The notes under the pieces: model-generated
Told to the model about the DNA's origin: nothing
Database searches by the model: none
Seen by the model: the letters and a program-made list of their open reading frames with translations, nothing else
Shown here: in pieces, positions 33,866-40,480 of the stretch
How the letters are laid out: every line of letters starts with the position of its first letter
How positions within the stretch are numbered: position 1 is the stretch's first letter
Translations under genes and position numbers: made by a program
Assembly (NCBI GenBank): GCA_003021975.1
Contig: PXRR01000073.1
Location: 1 to 40,480 of the forward strand
Length of the DNA: 40,480 nucleotides
Reading direction: 5' to 3'
Origin: Halobacteriales archaeon QS_5_70_17
GTDB taxonomy: Archaea; Halobacteriota; Halobacteria; Halobacteriales; Haloarculaceae

Positions 33866-34294
33866 GGTGGGGTGTGGTAGCTGGTAGGCGGGCGACGCGG
33901 CGCGCGGCGAACGGATCCGGTCGGCTACCGTGGTCGGGCGACGGCCGGGAGAAAAGCGACTCTCAACAGCGACAGCCGCGAACGGCGGAGACGACTCTCC
34001 GGCGGGCGAGGCGGCCGCGGGGTGCGCTCCCCGAGCGACTGTCGCGCATACTCGGAGTATTCGTCAGGCGATACAAAAGCATTACCGTGAGACCGCGACC
34101 GATCCCGGCCCGGTCCTCGCGGCGCGGTCTCCGGGGGCCGCCGGGTCGATCCGGTGTCGTTCGGTGCGGCCGACGATCCGCGCGACCGCTCCCGGACGCC
34201 GCGGGCGGCCCTCCGAGGCTGAACAACCCGGACGGGGTTTCTCGCGGTCCGATGAGAAACGTTGAACACAGCAGGGCCTGAGGAACCATCCGAA
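33866..34294. other. 429-base divergent promoter region between cysE and the beta-oxidation gene
   Basis: GC-rich with a short AT-rich spot GATACAAAAGCATTACC (34070-34086) and, just before it, the symmetric ATACTC-G-GAGTAT (34048-34060). Open frames crossing it look like chance. The region must hold the promoters of both divergent genes; the start-proximal promoter of the gene at 34295 is not obvious. Confidence 0.45.
34048..34060. promoter_or_regulatory. Symmetric 6-bp inverted repeat, possible operator
   Basis: ATACTC and GAGTAT flank a single G, so the site is a perfect inverted repeat, in otherwise GC-rich DNA and next to the AT-rich spot at 34070-34086. It lies 235 bases before the dehydrogenase start and 183 from cysE. 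A dimeric regulator could bind; which one is unknown. Confidence 0.35.
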
Positions 34295-36265
34295 ATGGAC
34301 TCCGACGACATCCAGACCGTCGCCGTCCTCGGCGCCGGCAACATGGGCCACGGCATCGCCGAGGTGGCGGCCATGGCCGGCTACGAGGTCGCTCTGCGGG
34401 ACATCGACGAGGAACTCGTCCAGGAGGGGTACGACCAGATCGAGTGGAGCCTCGAGAAGCTCGCGGAGAACGACCAGATCACCGAGGAGGAGGCCGAGGC
34501 CTCCCTCGCCCGGATCGACCCCGTCGTGGAGGTGGAGGCGGCCGTCGGAGACGCCGACGTGGTCATCGAGGCCGTCCCCGAGAAGATGGCCATCAAGAAG
34601 GACGTCTACGGCGAGGTCGAGGCCCACGCCCCCGACCGCGCCCTCATCGTGACCAACACCTCCTCGCTGTCGATCACCGAGCTCTCGGAGGTGACCGAGC
34701 GCCCCGAGCAGTTCTGCGGGATGCACTTCTTCAACCCACCGGTCCGGATGCAGCTCGTCGAGGTCATCTCCGGGGCCCACACCGCCGAGGAGACGCTCAC
34801 GACCGTCGAGGGCCTCGCCGAGGAGTTCGGCAAGACGCCGGTCCGGGTCCGCAAGGACAGCCCCGGGTTCATCGTCAACCGCGTGCTCGTCCCGCTGATG
34901 AACGAGGCCTGCTGGATCGTCGAGGACGGCGACGCGACCATGGAGGAGGTCGACTCGACCGTGAAATACGACGTCGGCCTCCCGATGGGCGCGTTCGAAC
35001 TCGGCGACCAGGTCGGCAACGACGTCACCTACCACGTGCTGGAGTACATGCACGAGACACTCGGCGAGGCGTACGCTCCCTGTCCCCTGCTCGAACGGGT
35101 CGTCGAGGAGGAACGCTACGGGAAGAAGAGCGGCGAGGGCTTCTACGACTACGAGGACGGCGAGGGCGCGCGCATCCCGTCGGACGCCGGCAGCGAGGCC
35201 GTCCGAGAGCGCCTGCTCGCGACGATGGCCAACGAGGTGGGCACCCTCGTCGGCGGCGACGTCGCGCCCGCGAGGGACGTCGATGAGGCGGTGATGCTCG
35301 GCGCCGGCTTCCCCGAGGGACCGGCGAAGATGGCCGACGACTACGGCCTCGACGCGCTCGTCGAGACCCTCGAGGCCCTCCGGGAGCGCAAGGACGCCGT
35401 CCGGTACGACGTCTCGGAGGGGCTCCGGGAGCACGCCGAGGTCGGCGGCTTCTACGGCCCGGACGACGACGAGGGGGGCGTCGAGTTCGAGAGCATCCGA
35501 CTGGAGTACCCCGCCGAGATGGTCGCGCACGTCGTCGTCGACCGGCCCCACCGGATGAACACGGTCACGATGGAACTGCTCGACGAACTGGAGGCGGCTG
35601 TCGACGCGTGCGAGCGCGACGACGGCGTGCGTGCGATCCTGCTCACTGGCGCCGGCGAGAAGGCCTTCTCGGGGGGTGTCGACGTCCAGTCGATGGCCGG
35701 CAGCGCGAACCACCTCGACGGGATGGCGGCCTCCCGGCGCGGCCAGGAGGTGTTCGCCCGCCTCGAGGAGAGCGACCTGCCGGTCGTCGCCGGCGTCGAC
35801 GGCTACTGCCTCGGCGGCGGGATGGAACTCGCCACGGCCGCCGACCTGCGGATCGCCAGCGAGCGCTCCGAGTTCGGCCAGCCCGAACTCGACCTGGGGC
35901 TCATCCCGGGGTGGGGCGGCACCCAGCGCCTCAGACACATCGTCGGCGAGGGCCGCGCCAAGGAGATCATCCTCACCGCCGAGCGCTTCGACCCCGAGAC
36001 GATGGCGGAGTACGGCTTCGTCAACGAGGTCGTCGACGCCGACGACCTGGAGGAGCGGGCGCTGGAACTGGCCGCCGACCTGGCGGCCGGCCCGCCCGTC
36101 GCGACCGGGTTCGTCAAGCGCGCCATGGTGCGCGGCCGCGACGACACCGACGCCGGCCTCGAGATCGAGGCCCAGGCGTTCGGCCACGCCGTCGGCACCG
36201 AGGACCTCACGGAGGGGATCACGGCGTTCATGAACGACGAGAACCCGGAGTTCGAGGGGAAGTGA
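34295..36265 (+). CDS. 3-hydroxyacyl-CoA dehydrogenase/enoyl-CoA hydratase fusion protein
   Basis: 656 residues from the ATG at 34295. Residues 1-290 are the dehydrogenase: VAVLGAGNMGHGIAEVAAMAGYEV (NAD binding), NTSSLSITEL, MHFFNPPVRMQLVEVI, and a C-terminal helical domain to about 395. Residues 405-656 are an enoyl-CoA hydratase: VVVDRPHRMNTVTMELL, AFSGGVDVQSM, GYCLGGGMELATAADLRIA and FGQPELDLGLIPGWGGTQRL with both catalytic Glu residues. The domain order is the reverse of bacterial FadB and matches archaeal bifunctional enzymes. It performs two steps of beta-oxidation or of crotonyl-CoA metabolism. Monocistronic. Confidence 0.93.
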   Translation: MDSDDIQTVAVLGAGNMGHGIAEVAAMAGYEVALRDIDEELVQEGYDQIEWSLEKLAENDQITEEEAEASLARIDPVVEVEAAVGDADVVIEAVPEKMAIKKDVYGEVEAHAPDRALIVTNTSSLSITELSEVTERPEQFCGMHFFNPPVRMQLVEVISGAHTAEETLTTVEGLAEEFGKTPVRVRKDSPGFIVNRVLVPLMNEACWIVEDGDATMEEVDSTVKYDVGLPMGAFELGDQVGNDVTYHVLEYMHETLGEAYAPCPLLERVVEEERYGKKSGEGFYDYEDGEGARIPSDAGSEAVRERLLATMANEVGTLVGGDVAPARDVDEAVMLGAGFPEGPAKMADDYGLDALVETLEALRERKDAVRYDVSEGLREHAEVGGFYGPDDDEGGVEFESIRLEYPAEMVAHVVVDRPHRMNTVTMELLDELEAAVDACERDDGVRAILLTGAGEKAFSGGVDVQSMAGSANHLDGMAASRRGQEVFARLEESDLPVVAGVDGYCLGGGMELATAADLRIASERSEFGQPELDLGLIPGWGGTQRLRHIVGEGRAKEIILTAERFDPETMAEYGFVNEVVDADDLEERALELAADLAAGPPVATGFVKRAMVRGRDDTDAGLEIEAQAFGHAVGTEDLTEGITAFMNDENPEFEGK

Positions 36266-36300
36266 GACGGTAACGCGGTCCGCGTCGGGGAGAAAGACAG

Positions 36301-36309
36301 CCTTTATTT
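36301..36309 (+). promoter_or_regulatory. TATA-like box of tRNA-Glu
   Basis: CCTTTATTT lies 27-35 bases before the first base of the tRNA gene, in the usual place for an archaeal tRNA promoter. Confidence 0.5.
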
Positions 36310-36335
36310 GCCGGAGGCGCGCAGTTTCACCCGCC

Positions 36336-36410
36336 GCTCGGTTGGTGTAGTCCGGCCAATCATTTCGGCCTTTCGAGCCGATGACCGGGGTTCAAATCCC
36401 CGACCGAGCA
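36336..36410 (+). tRNA. tRNA-Glu (anticodon TTC)
   Basis: 75 bases. Acceptor GCTCGGT/ACCGAGC with A as discriminator, anticodon arm TCGGC-CTTTCGA-GCCGA with TTC at 36372-36374, and T arm CGGGG-TTCAAAT-CCCCG. The CCA end is not encoded. No intron. The downstream TTTCTATT (36420-36427) may end the transcript. Confidence 0.93.
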
Positions 36411-36742
36411 CTTCTCGCGGTTTCTATTCCCGATATTCGTCCGTATCGGCAGTCGTGGAGAACGACGCCGTCAGGCCGATACGGAAACTCGGAAGCACTA
36501 TTCCAGCCCAGTCCTGCGATCGATTGATCAGGCCGAAAGACTGCTAGTTTTACAGAGAGACAGACGTTTGATGGCTAACACCGCACCGTCCGCGCTCTCC
36601 GACGGGATTCCGGTGCTCACTCGGCCGGCGATTGCGACCGGGTCGTACTGACAGCGGCGTTGCTCCGGTACGCCGGAGTAATTCAGCGAGAGACTGCAGA
36701 CGACCCACGCGAGACGACGACTGTCTCGCGGGCCGGGGCGGG
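36411..36742. other. 332-base gene-free region after tRNA-Glu with a long inverted repeat
   Basis: CCGTATCGGC (36441-36450) is inversely repeated at 36475-36484, enclosing a smaller stem GTCGT/ACGAC (36452-36466). The rest is moderately AT-rich with no open frame that looks real, and I find no second copy of the tRNA-Glu 3' end in the window. Confidence 0.45.
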
Positions 36743-37993
36743 CTACGGCCGATCGAGGAATAGCGTGAGGTGGCTGACGACCGTCCGACTCTCCGGCTCG
36801 CCTGCCAGCGCACCGGAGAGGACGCCGATGGTGCTGACGAACGCGCCTGTCCGAACGAGATCGACGAATCCCACCGCTGGATCTTCTAAGCTCGACCAGT
36901 TGGACATGAGATTCGGCGGGAAGACGACCAACTCGATGACGAGAATGATCATCCGCACGAGCACGAACGGGCCGAGCATCGCCAAAACGAGGACGAGAAA
37001 GGCCGTAACGTTGACTAGCGCTGTGTGCTCGGTGACGATCCGGTGGTGCTTTCGCGGGAACGAGAGGTTCTGAGCGAACAGGAGGTAGACGGCGGCAATG
37101 AGGACGCTCGTGGCCGCGAACAGCCCCGCAGTCGCGTTGTCCATGTGCACGCCGACGTCCCAGGACTCGGCACTAAAGACGATGACGAGTGTCGGTGCCA
37201 CCGCCGCCGTCGACAGTTTCGGTAAGGAGAGCGGCAGCAAGGGGGCCCGGCTGTCGACGAGCGCCTGCAGAATTCGCCCAGGGTTCCGGGCGGCACTTCT
37301 CGCGTGGAAAGCGAGCCGCGCTAGCGCTCCCCGCGGGCGGGTTTCGGCTGCGGGGATCTCTCCGGCGATTCGATGGAGGACTGTCTCGACGTTCGCGCCG
37401 ATCGGTGGGACGTCTCGCCGTTCCGGAACGAACTGAAACGGTTCCATGACGCCGCTGTCGGCGTCGCCGTGGCGAGCGCCAAGTACGTGTCCGACGAGGT
37501 GGAGTAGTAGCGTCGCCGCGTTCCAGCGGACGGCCTCGTGATCGAGCGAGCGTCGCGGCTCGTTGCGGGGGGCGCTCCGCAGGTTTCGTGTCGAGAGAAC
37601 AGCGACGCGCGCGAGCGGTGACGCCAGGCCGGGAACGAATCGCTCCCTGCTCGATACGAGGGGGACGTCCGTCACCACGACGACTAGATCGTACGGACCC
37701 TCGACCATCCGATGGGTGGCCCGGTCGAGGAACTCCGATGGCCGGCGCCGGTCGTGGTCAGGGAGCCGGGCAGGATCTTCGAAATAGAACCGCCAAGTAA
37801 TGTCCGTGGCCGATGCCAGCTCATCGATCGCGTCCTCGGCCGCCCGCGCAGCAAACGACTGGAGTCGATCCGGGTCCGTCCCCGGAGCGTGCGCGATGAA
37901 CACCCCGACGTCGACCTGCAGGTCACTCGCCCCCTCTGATTCGGCCGCCACCAGCGCGCGATCCTCCCGTCGGGCCGATCGGGGAGTGCTCAT
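36743..37993 (-). CDS. Metzincin-like membrane protein without the catalytic Glu, function unknown
   Basis: 416 residues from the ATG at 37993 (a GTG at 37996 would add one). The soluble N-terminal half (residues 25-220) contains LLLHLVGHVLGARHGDADSGVMEPF: the zinc-binding pattern H165-x3-H169-x2-G172-x2-H175 followed by a Met-turn-like GVMEP (Met183), as in metzincins and archaemetzincins, but the residue after the first His is Leu instead of the catalytic Glu. The C-terminal half has about four membrane helices (for example GLFAATSVLIAAVYLLFA and FLVLVLAMLGPFVLVRMIILVIELVVF). Zinc binding is likely, proteolysis is not. It stands alone in a lower-GC accessory-looking stretch next to tRNA-Glu. 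Confidence 0.66.
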   Translation of the reverse strand: MSTPRSARREDRALVAAESEGASDLQVDVGVFIAHAPGTDPDRLQSFAARAAEDAIDELASATDITWRFYFEDPARLPDHDRRRPSEFLDRATHRMVEGPYDLVVVVTDVPLVSSRERFVPGLASPLARVAVLSTRNLRSAPRNEPRRSLDHEAVRWNAATLLLHLVGHVLGARHGDADSGVMEPFQFVPERRDVPPIGANVETVLHRIAGEIPAAETRPRGALARLAFHARSAARNPGRILQALVDSRAPLLPLSLPKLSTAAVAPTLVIVFSAESWDVGVHMDNATAGLFAATSVLIAAVYLLFAQNLSFPRKHHRIVTEHTALVNVTAFLVLVLAMLGPFVLVRMIILVIELVVFPPNLMSNWSSLEDPAVGFVDLVRTGAFVSTIGVLSGALAGEPESRTVVSHLTLFLDRP

Positions 37994-38044
37994 CACGGTC
38001 GCAGTCCATCGCGAACGGCCTTAACGGCGGGGGAGACCGCACCC

Positions 38045-38093
38045 CGTACCAACGCCGGGTTCGTCCCGCGCCTCGTACCAACCCGGGTCCGTC
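38045..38093 (+). repeat. Two imperfect direct repeats
   Basis: CGTACCAACGCCGGGTTCGTC (about 38045-38065, one base longer) and CGTACCAACCCGGGTCCGTC (about 38074-38093) are near-copies about 29 bases apart, just upstream of the gene remnant at 38100-38290. Possible recombination scar or binding sites. Confidence 0.35.
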
Positions 38094-38109
38094 ACGACCT
38101 ACGTCCCGC

Positions 38110-38290
38110 TGTAGAGGCTACCAGGGGCTGCGGTTCTGTGTCGTCGACCTCGCCGACGACATCGCTCAACAGGCATTCGCGACCGTGCTCACGAAGATCC
38201 GGTCGACTGTCCAGAGCCGGATCGCCCGCCCCGAACATGACCGCGGGCGGTTCTACCTGTACTTCGACGGCCTCATCGGACCGAACTGAT
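38110..38290 (+). pseudogene. C-terminal remnant of an unidentified protein
   Basis: On the plus strand one frame reads YQGLRFCVVDLADDIAQQAF, then a helical stretch ATVLTKIRSTVQSRIA, and RGRFYLYFDGLIGPN before a stop at 38290. The alternation of hydrophobic strand and helix recalls the end of a P-loop ATPase of the VirB4/HerA type (DL ... FDE-like), but the match is weak and the DE/EA of a Walker B is not there. There is no start codon in good context and the frame is short upstream. I judge it a fragment; identity open. Boundaries are approximate. Confidence 0.3.
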
Positions 38291-38538
38291 ACAACCCTTA
38301 GGGACCGGTCGTACCGTACGGAGATGAACCACGTACGGCGGGGGGCGGGTGAGCCGTTGGTCCTGATCGGGAGAGGGTGAACGAACAGGAGACGCAGTCG
38401 AAGGGGGTTCTCACTGTCGATCCCCACCTGTGCCCGGAGCGACCGAGACCAGCAGGCGCCACGCTCTGGCGGTTGCCGGGCGCCGCCGGAGCCCCGAGAG
38501 GCTCTCCCGGAGCGTCCCGAACTCCGTCCGGAGGACGG

Positions 38539-39175
38539 ATGGAACGGATGGGCCCCGACGCCGTCGCCGCGCTGGAAGAGTACTGCGAGTTCGGGGAGGA
38601 GCGCGTCTACCTGCTCCTGGCCGTCGCCCAGGCCAAGGAGGACCTCCGGAAGGACGTCGTCCGGGAGGTCGTCGAGGACGCGGGGGACCTGCGCCGCGCG
38701 TACGACGACCTCCGGCGGTCGGCCGCGGCCGGTCGCACCGGCGCCGGCGACCGCTCGACCGTCCGCCTGTCCGTCACCGTCAACCCGCGAAACGTCTTGG
38801 ACGCGTACTTCGCGTTCCGCGAGCGAATGAACGGCCGGGTTCGGGACCGGCCGTGCGGCGACGGCGCCGCCCTGCGGAAGTTCAAGCGGGCGGACAGCTA
38901 CTGACGCTCCGAGCTACAGAGGCCGGGCGCGCGACGAGACGCTCCTGCTGTTCGACCTCGACGACGCCGGCGAAGACGCCTTCGAGACCCTCTACGCCGC
39001 GCTCTCCGAGCGGATCGCGATCCGGACGTGGACGGAGACGCCCGGCGGCTGTCACGTCGCCACCGCGCCGTTCGACTACACCGACTTCGCGGTCGACATC
39101 GAGTGCGAGGTGAAGACCGACGGGTCGCTGTTCGTCAAGTACCTCGACGCCGCGGCCAGGGGGAACGGTCGGTGA
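38539..39175 (+). pseudogene. Haloarchaeal conserved protein split by a frameshift
   Basis: From the ATG at 38539 the frame gives MERMGPDAVAALEEYCEFGEERVYLLLAVAQAKED ... VTVNPRNVLDAYFAFRERMN ... ALRKFKRADSY and a stop at 38902. One frame away the protein-like sequence goes on: RGRARDETLLLFDLDDAGEDAFETLYAAL ... ETPGGCHVATAPFDYTDFAVDIECEVKTDGSLFVKYLD, ending at 39175. Restoring two Gs after the TAC codon at 38899-38901 (TGAC to TGGGAC) would join the halves as one protein of about 212 residues. I do not recognise a named family; the DLDD/FDYTD acidic motifs and the helical N-terminal third are the visible features. The gene is either inactive or the victim of a homopolymer error. Confidence 0.6.
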
Positions 39176-39309
39176 CGCTGCAGTTCGGGGTCGCGACGAG
39201 CGCGGTCGTCGGGTCGGAGCCCGACGGCGACCTGACGGCTCCGATCTGGTTCGGCTACGCGCGCTCGCACCGTCGGCATCCTGCGGTCGGTTCCGGGAGT
39301 CGGCCCTGA
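39172..39309 (+). CDS. Possible 45-residue remnant frame overlapping the stop of the split gene
   Basis: A GTG that overlaps the preceding TGA (GTGA) opens a frame VTLQFGVATSAVVGSEPDGDLTAPIWFGYARSHRR ending at 39309. The first 30 residues look protein-like but no family is evident; the rest is Arg-rich. Chance or a remnant; weakly supported. Confidence 0.15.
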   Translation: MTLQFGVATSAVVGSEPDGDLTAPIWFGYARSHRRHPAVGSGSRP

Positions 39310-39461
39310 CGCCCTCCTCGCGCGTCCGGTCACCGGCCCCGGTGCGTGACCTCGATGCCCCGAACACTGATAATGAGCAGATTATAAGTAGTAAGTAAGA
39401 AATTAACGTTTTACAAACATTCAAGTATAGATAGTGGTATGATGGGGTGAGGCGAAGGGAC
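39310..39461. other. AT-rich upstream region of the HalOD1 gene
   Basis: A conspicuous AT-rich block (about 39366-39440, with GATTATAAGTAGTAAG and AAATTAACGTTTTACAAAC) stands out from the GC-rich surroundings. It can supply several TATA-like elements for the HalOD1 gene and hints at recent insertion or deletion nearby. Confidence 0.4.
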
Positions 39462-39791
39462 ATGAGCACGTACGACTCCGCCGGATCCGACGTTCGCCGG
39501 GAACAGATCTTGACCGAGGACGGGCCGGGCTTCCGGACCACCTACAACCGGTCCTCCGGGAGACCGCTGAGCATCGTCGTCGTCGACGCCGTCGAGGCAG
39601 CCCTCGACGGGGCTACCGAACTCGAACCGCTGTACGACATCGTGGACCCGGACGCCCTCGACCAGCTGTTCCAGCCCAAGTCCGACGGCACGCCCCGGCC
39701 GGGAGGCGAACTCACCTTCGCCTACAGCGGCTGTGAGGTCACCGTCCGGGCCGACGGCGACGTGATCGTCGTGCCGCCGGCGGAGAGCTGA
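39462..39791 (+). CDS. HalOD1 output-domain protein
   Basis: 109 residues from the ATG at 39462. After a short N terminus (MSTYDSAGSDVRREQILTEDGPGFRT) comes the haloarchaeal output domain 1 pattern: PLSIVVVDAVEAALDGATELEPLYDIVDPDALDQLFQP, then GELTFAYSGCEVTVRADGDVIV. Stand-alone HalOD1 proteins are extremely common in haloarchaea; the domain is thought to act as an output module in signalling, with no biochemical role shown. The AT-rich region upstream fits the promoter of a stand-alone gene. Confidence 0.82.
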   Translation: MSTYDSAGSDVRREQILTEDGPGFRTTYNRSSGRPLSIVVVDAVEAALDGATELEPLYDIVDPDALDQLFQPKSDGTPRPGGELTFAYSGCEVTVRADGDVIVVPPAES

Positions 39792-39887
39792 CCCCCCGCC
39801 TCCGTTCCGCCGCCCGCGCGACCGCCTGTTAGCAGCGATCGCGCAACCGTTAATACTTGAAATCACTTCAGAGAATACCGATAAGTT

Positions 39888-40307
39888 ATGTCAATTCGAC
39901 GAACGCCCTTCGAAGAGATGAACCGCATGTTCGACCTGATGCACCGCTCGATGTTCGACGACCGCCACTGGGAGGGCTCCCACGGGACCTCCTAGTCGGA
40001 CGCCAATCTCAACGTCGAGACCGACGACGACGGCTACGTCATCGTCGCCGACCTCCCGGGCGTCGAGCGGGAGGAACTCGACCTCCGGTTCGACGACGGT
40101 CTCCTGACGATCACCGGCGAACACGAGACCACCGAGCGCTCCGAGACCGCCGCGAGCACCCGGTCGCGCTGCGTCCACGAGCAGGTCCGCCTGCCCGGTG
40201 ACGTCGATGCCGACGGCATCGAGGCCACTTACCGCAACGGCGTCCTTGAGGTCCGCGTCCCCACCGACGAACCCGTCGACGAGGGCCGCTCGATCGATAT
40301 CGACTGA
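39888..40307 (+). pseudogene. hsp20-type small heat-shock protein gene with an internal stop
   Basis: The ATG at 39888 gives MSIRRTPFEEMNRMFDLMHRS and 35 codons, then TAG at 39993-39995. Without any shift the same frame continues SDANLNVETDDDGYVIVADLPGVEREELDLRFDDGLLTITGEHE, then VRLPGDVDADGIEATYRNGVLEVRVPT and a stop at 40305, that is a complete alpha-crystallin domain with the ADLPG and GVLEV signatures. The 139-codon total is normal for haloarchaeal Hsp20. A nonsense mutation (or base-call error) thus breaks it just before the alpha-crystallin domain; an internal restart would give a truncated chaperone. TAG readthrough as pyrrolysine is not expected in Halobacteria. Confidence 0.75.
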
Positions 40308-40480
40308 GGGCGAGTCTTCGCGGCCGTACCACCGACGCTCTTTCTACGTCTCCCCGCGGCGACGGCGATAGGGCCTCACCGGGGTGACCCACGGAGCGAT
40401 GGGGAGTCCGACCGTTGCGCAGGCGGGCAATAGAACTGCGGAACCGCGCGTGCGGTGAACAGTCGACCGCACGGCGAACG
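40308..40480. other. Window end, no gene seen
   Basis: 173 bases after the hsp20 frame contain only short chance frames. A 3'-ward gene may begin beyond the window. Confidence 0.4.

Noticed and set aside
33799-34281. 160-codon plus-strand frame in the cysE/dehydrogenase gap
   Set aside because: Arg-rich, starts inside cysE antisense, no domain; a chance frame.
36336-36410. tRNA-Glu 3' end as an att site with a second copy nearby
   Set aside because: I could not find another copy of its 3' 15-20 bases in the remaining 4 kb.
39993-39995. TAG in hsp20 as a pyrrolysine codon
   Set aside because: Pyrrolysine systems are known from methanogens and some bacteria, not Halobacteria, and Hsp20 has no reason to need it.
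1-40480. CRISPR array or cas genes
   Set aside because: I saw no regularly spaced repeats and no Cas-like proteins anywhere in the window.

Overview
The window is chromosomal DNA from a haloarchaeon (class Halobacteria). It is very GC-rich, its proteins are strongly acidic (many Asp/Glu, few Lys), starts often sit about 25-30 bases after a TATA-like box (leaderless style), and it carries haloarchaeal hallmarks: Tat-type secreted lipoproteins, a HalOD1 protein, a BioU-type biotin pathway and a three-part PccA/PccX/PccB carboxylase. I cannot name the genus.

Layout. 1-6.8 kb: end of a secreted DUF4397 protein, then the biotin-dependent acyl-CoA carboxylase genes (pccA; pccX, frameshifted; pccB) split by an opposing phosphodiesterase gene, then a uracil-DNA-glycosylase-family gene and a YjbQ/UPF0047 gene. 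6.9-11.5 kb: SNF-type sodium symporter, unknown membrane protein, SDR dehydrogenase, quinone-reductase-type oxidoreductase, small membrane protein. 11.6-13.7 kb: sucCD. 13.7-16.8 kb: DUF4399 lipoprotein, cytochrome P450, acidic membrane protein, GNAT acetyltransferase. 16.9-18.5 kb: a broken chimeric gene next to a small winged-helix regulator and membrane protein. 18.7-20.2 kb: Tat-secreted ferritin-like protein behind a perfect palindrome, small membrane protein, a candidate structured RNA, a zinc-finger protein. 20.3-25.5 kb: glmU, a tRNA-like element, sdhCDBA. 25.6-28.9 kb: aspartoacylase-family deacylase divergent from a RimK ligase fused to a retropepsin-like protease, then an AlkA-type glycosylase. 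29.1-33.9 kb: bioB-bioU-bioF-bioD, with cysE converging on it. 34.3-36.4 kb: 3-hydroxyacyl-CoA dehydrogenase/enoyl-CoA hydratase and tRNA-Glu. 36.7-40.5 kb: an accessory-looking tail with a metzincin-like membrane protein, gene remnants, a HalOD1 protein and an hsp20 gene with an internal stop.

How it fits together. Carboxylase, SucCD, SucCDBA-type succinate dehydrogenase and the beta-oxidation enzyme form a coherent set: odd-chain or propionyl units are carboxylated towards succinyl-CoA and run through the TCA cycle. The biotin operon makes the cofactor that PccA needs and uses BioU in place of BioA, so biotin supply and its main consumer lie in one neighbourhood.

Most unusual points: the RimK-RimB-like writer/eraser fusion facing a deacylase; the metzincin-like motif lacking its catalytic Glu; the chimeric regulator/deacetylase gene with three compensating one-base gaps; several further losses of G in coding strands (pccX, the 38.5-kb gene, the tRNA-like T arm) that are either real decay or sequence error; a stop-less cysE reading through antisense bioD; and two unassigned structured RNA candidates.
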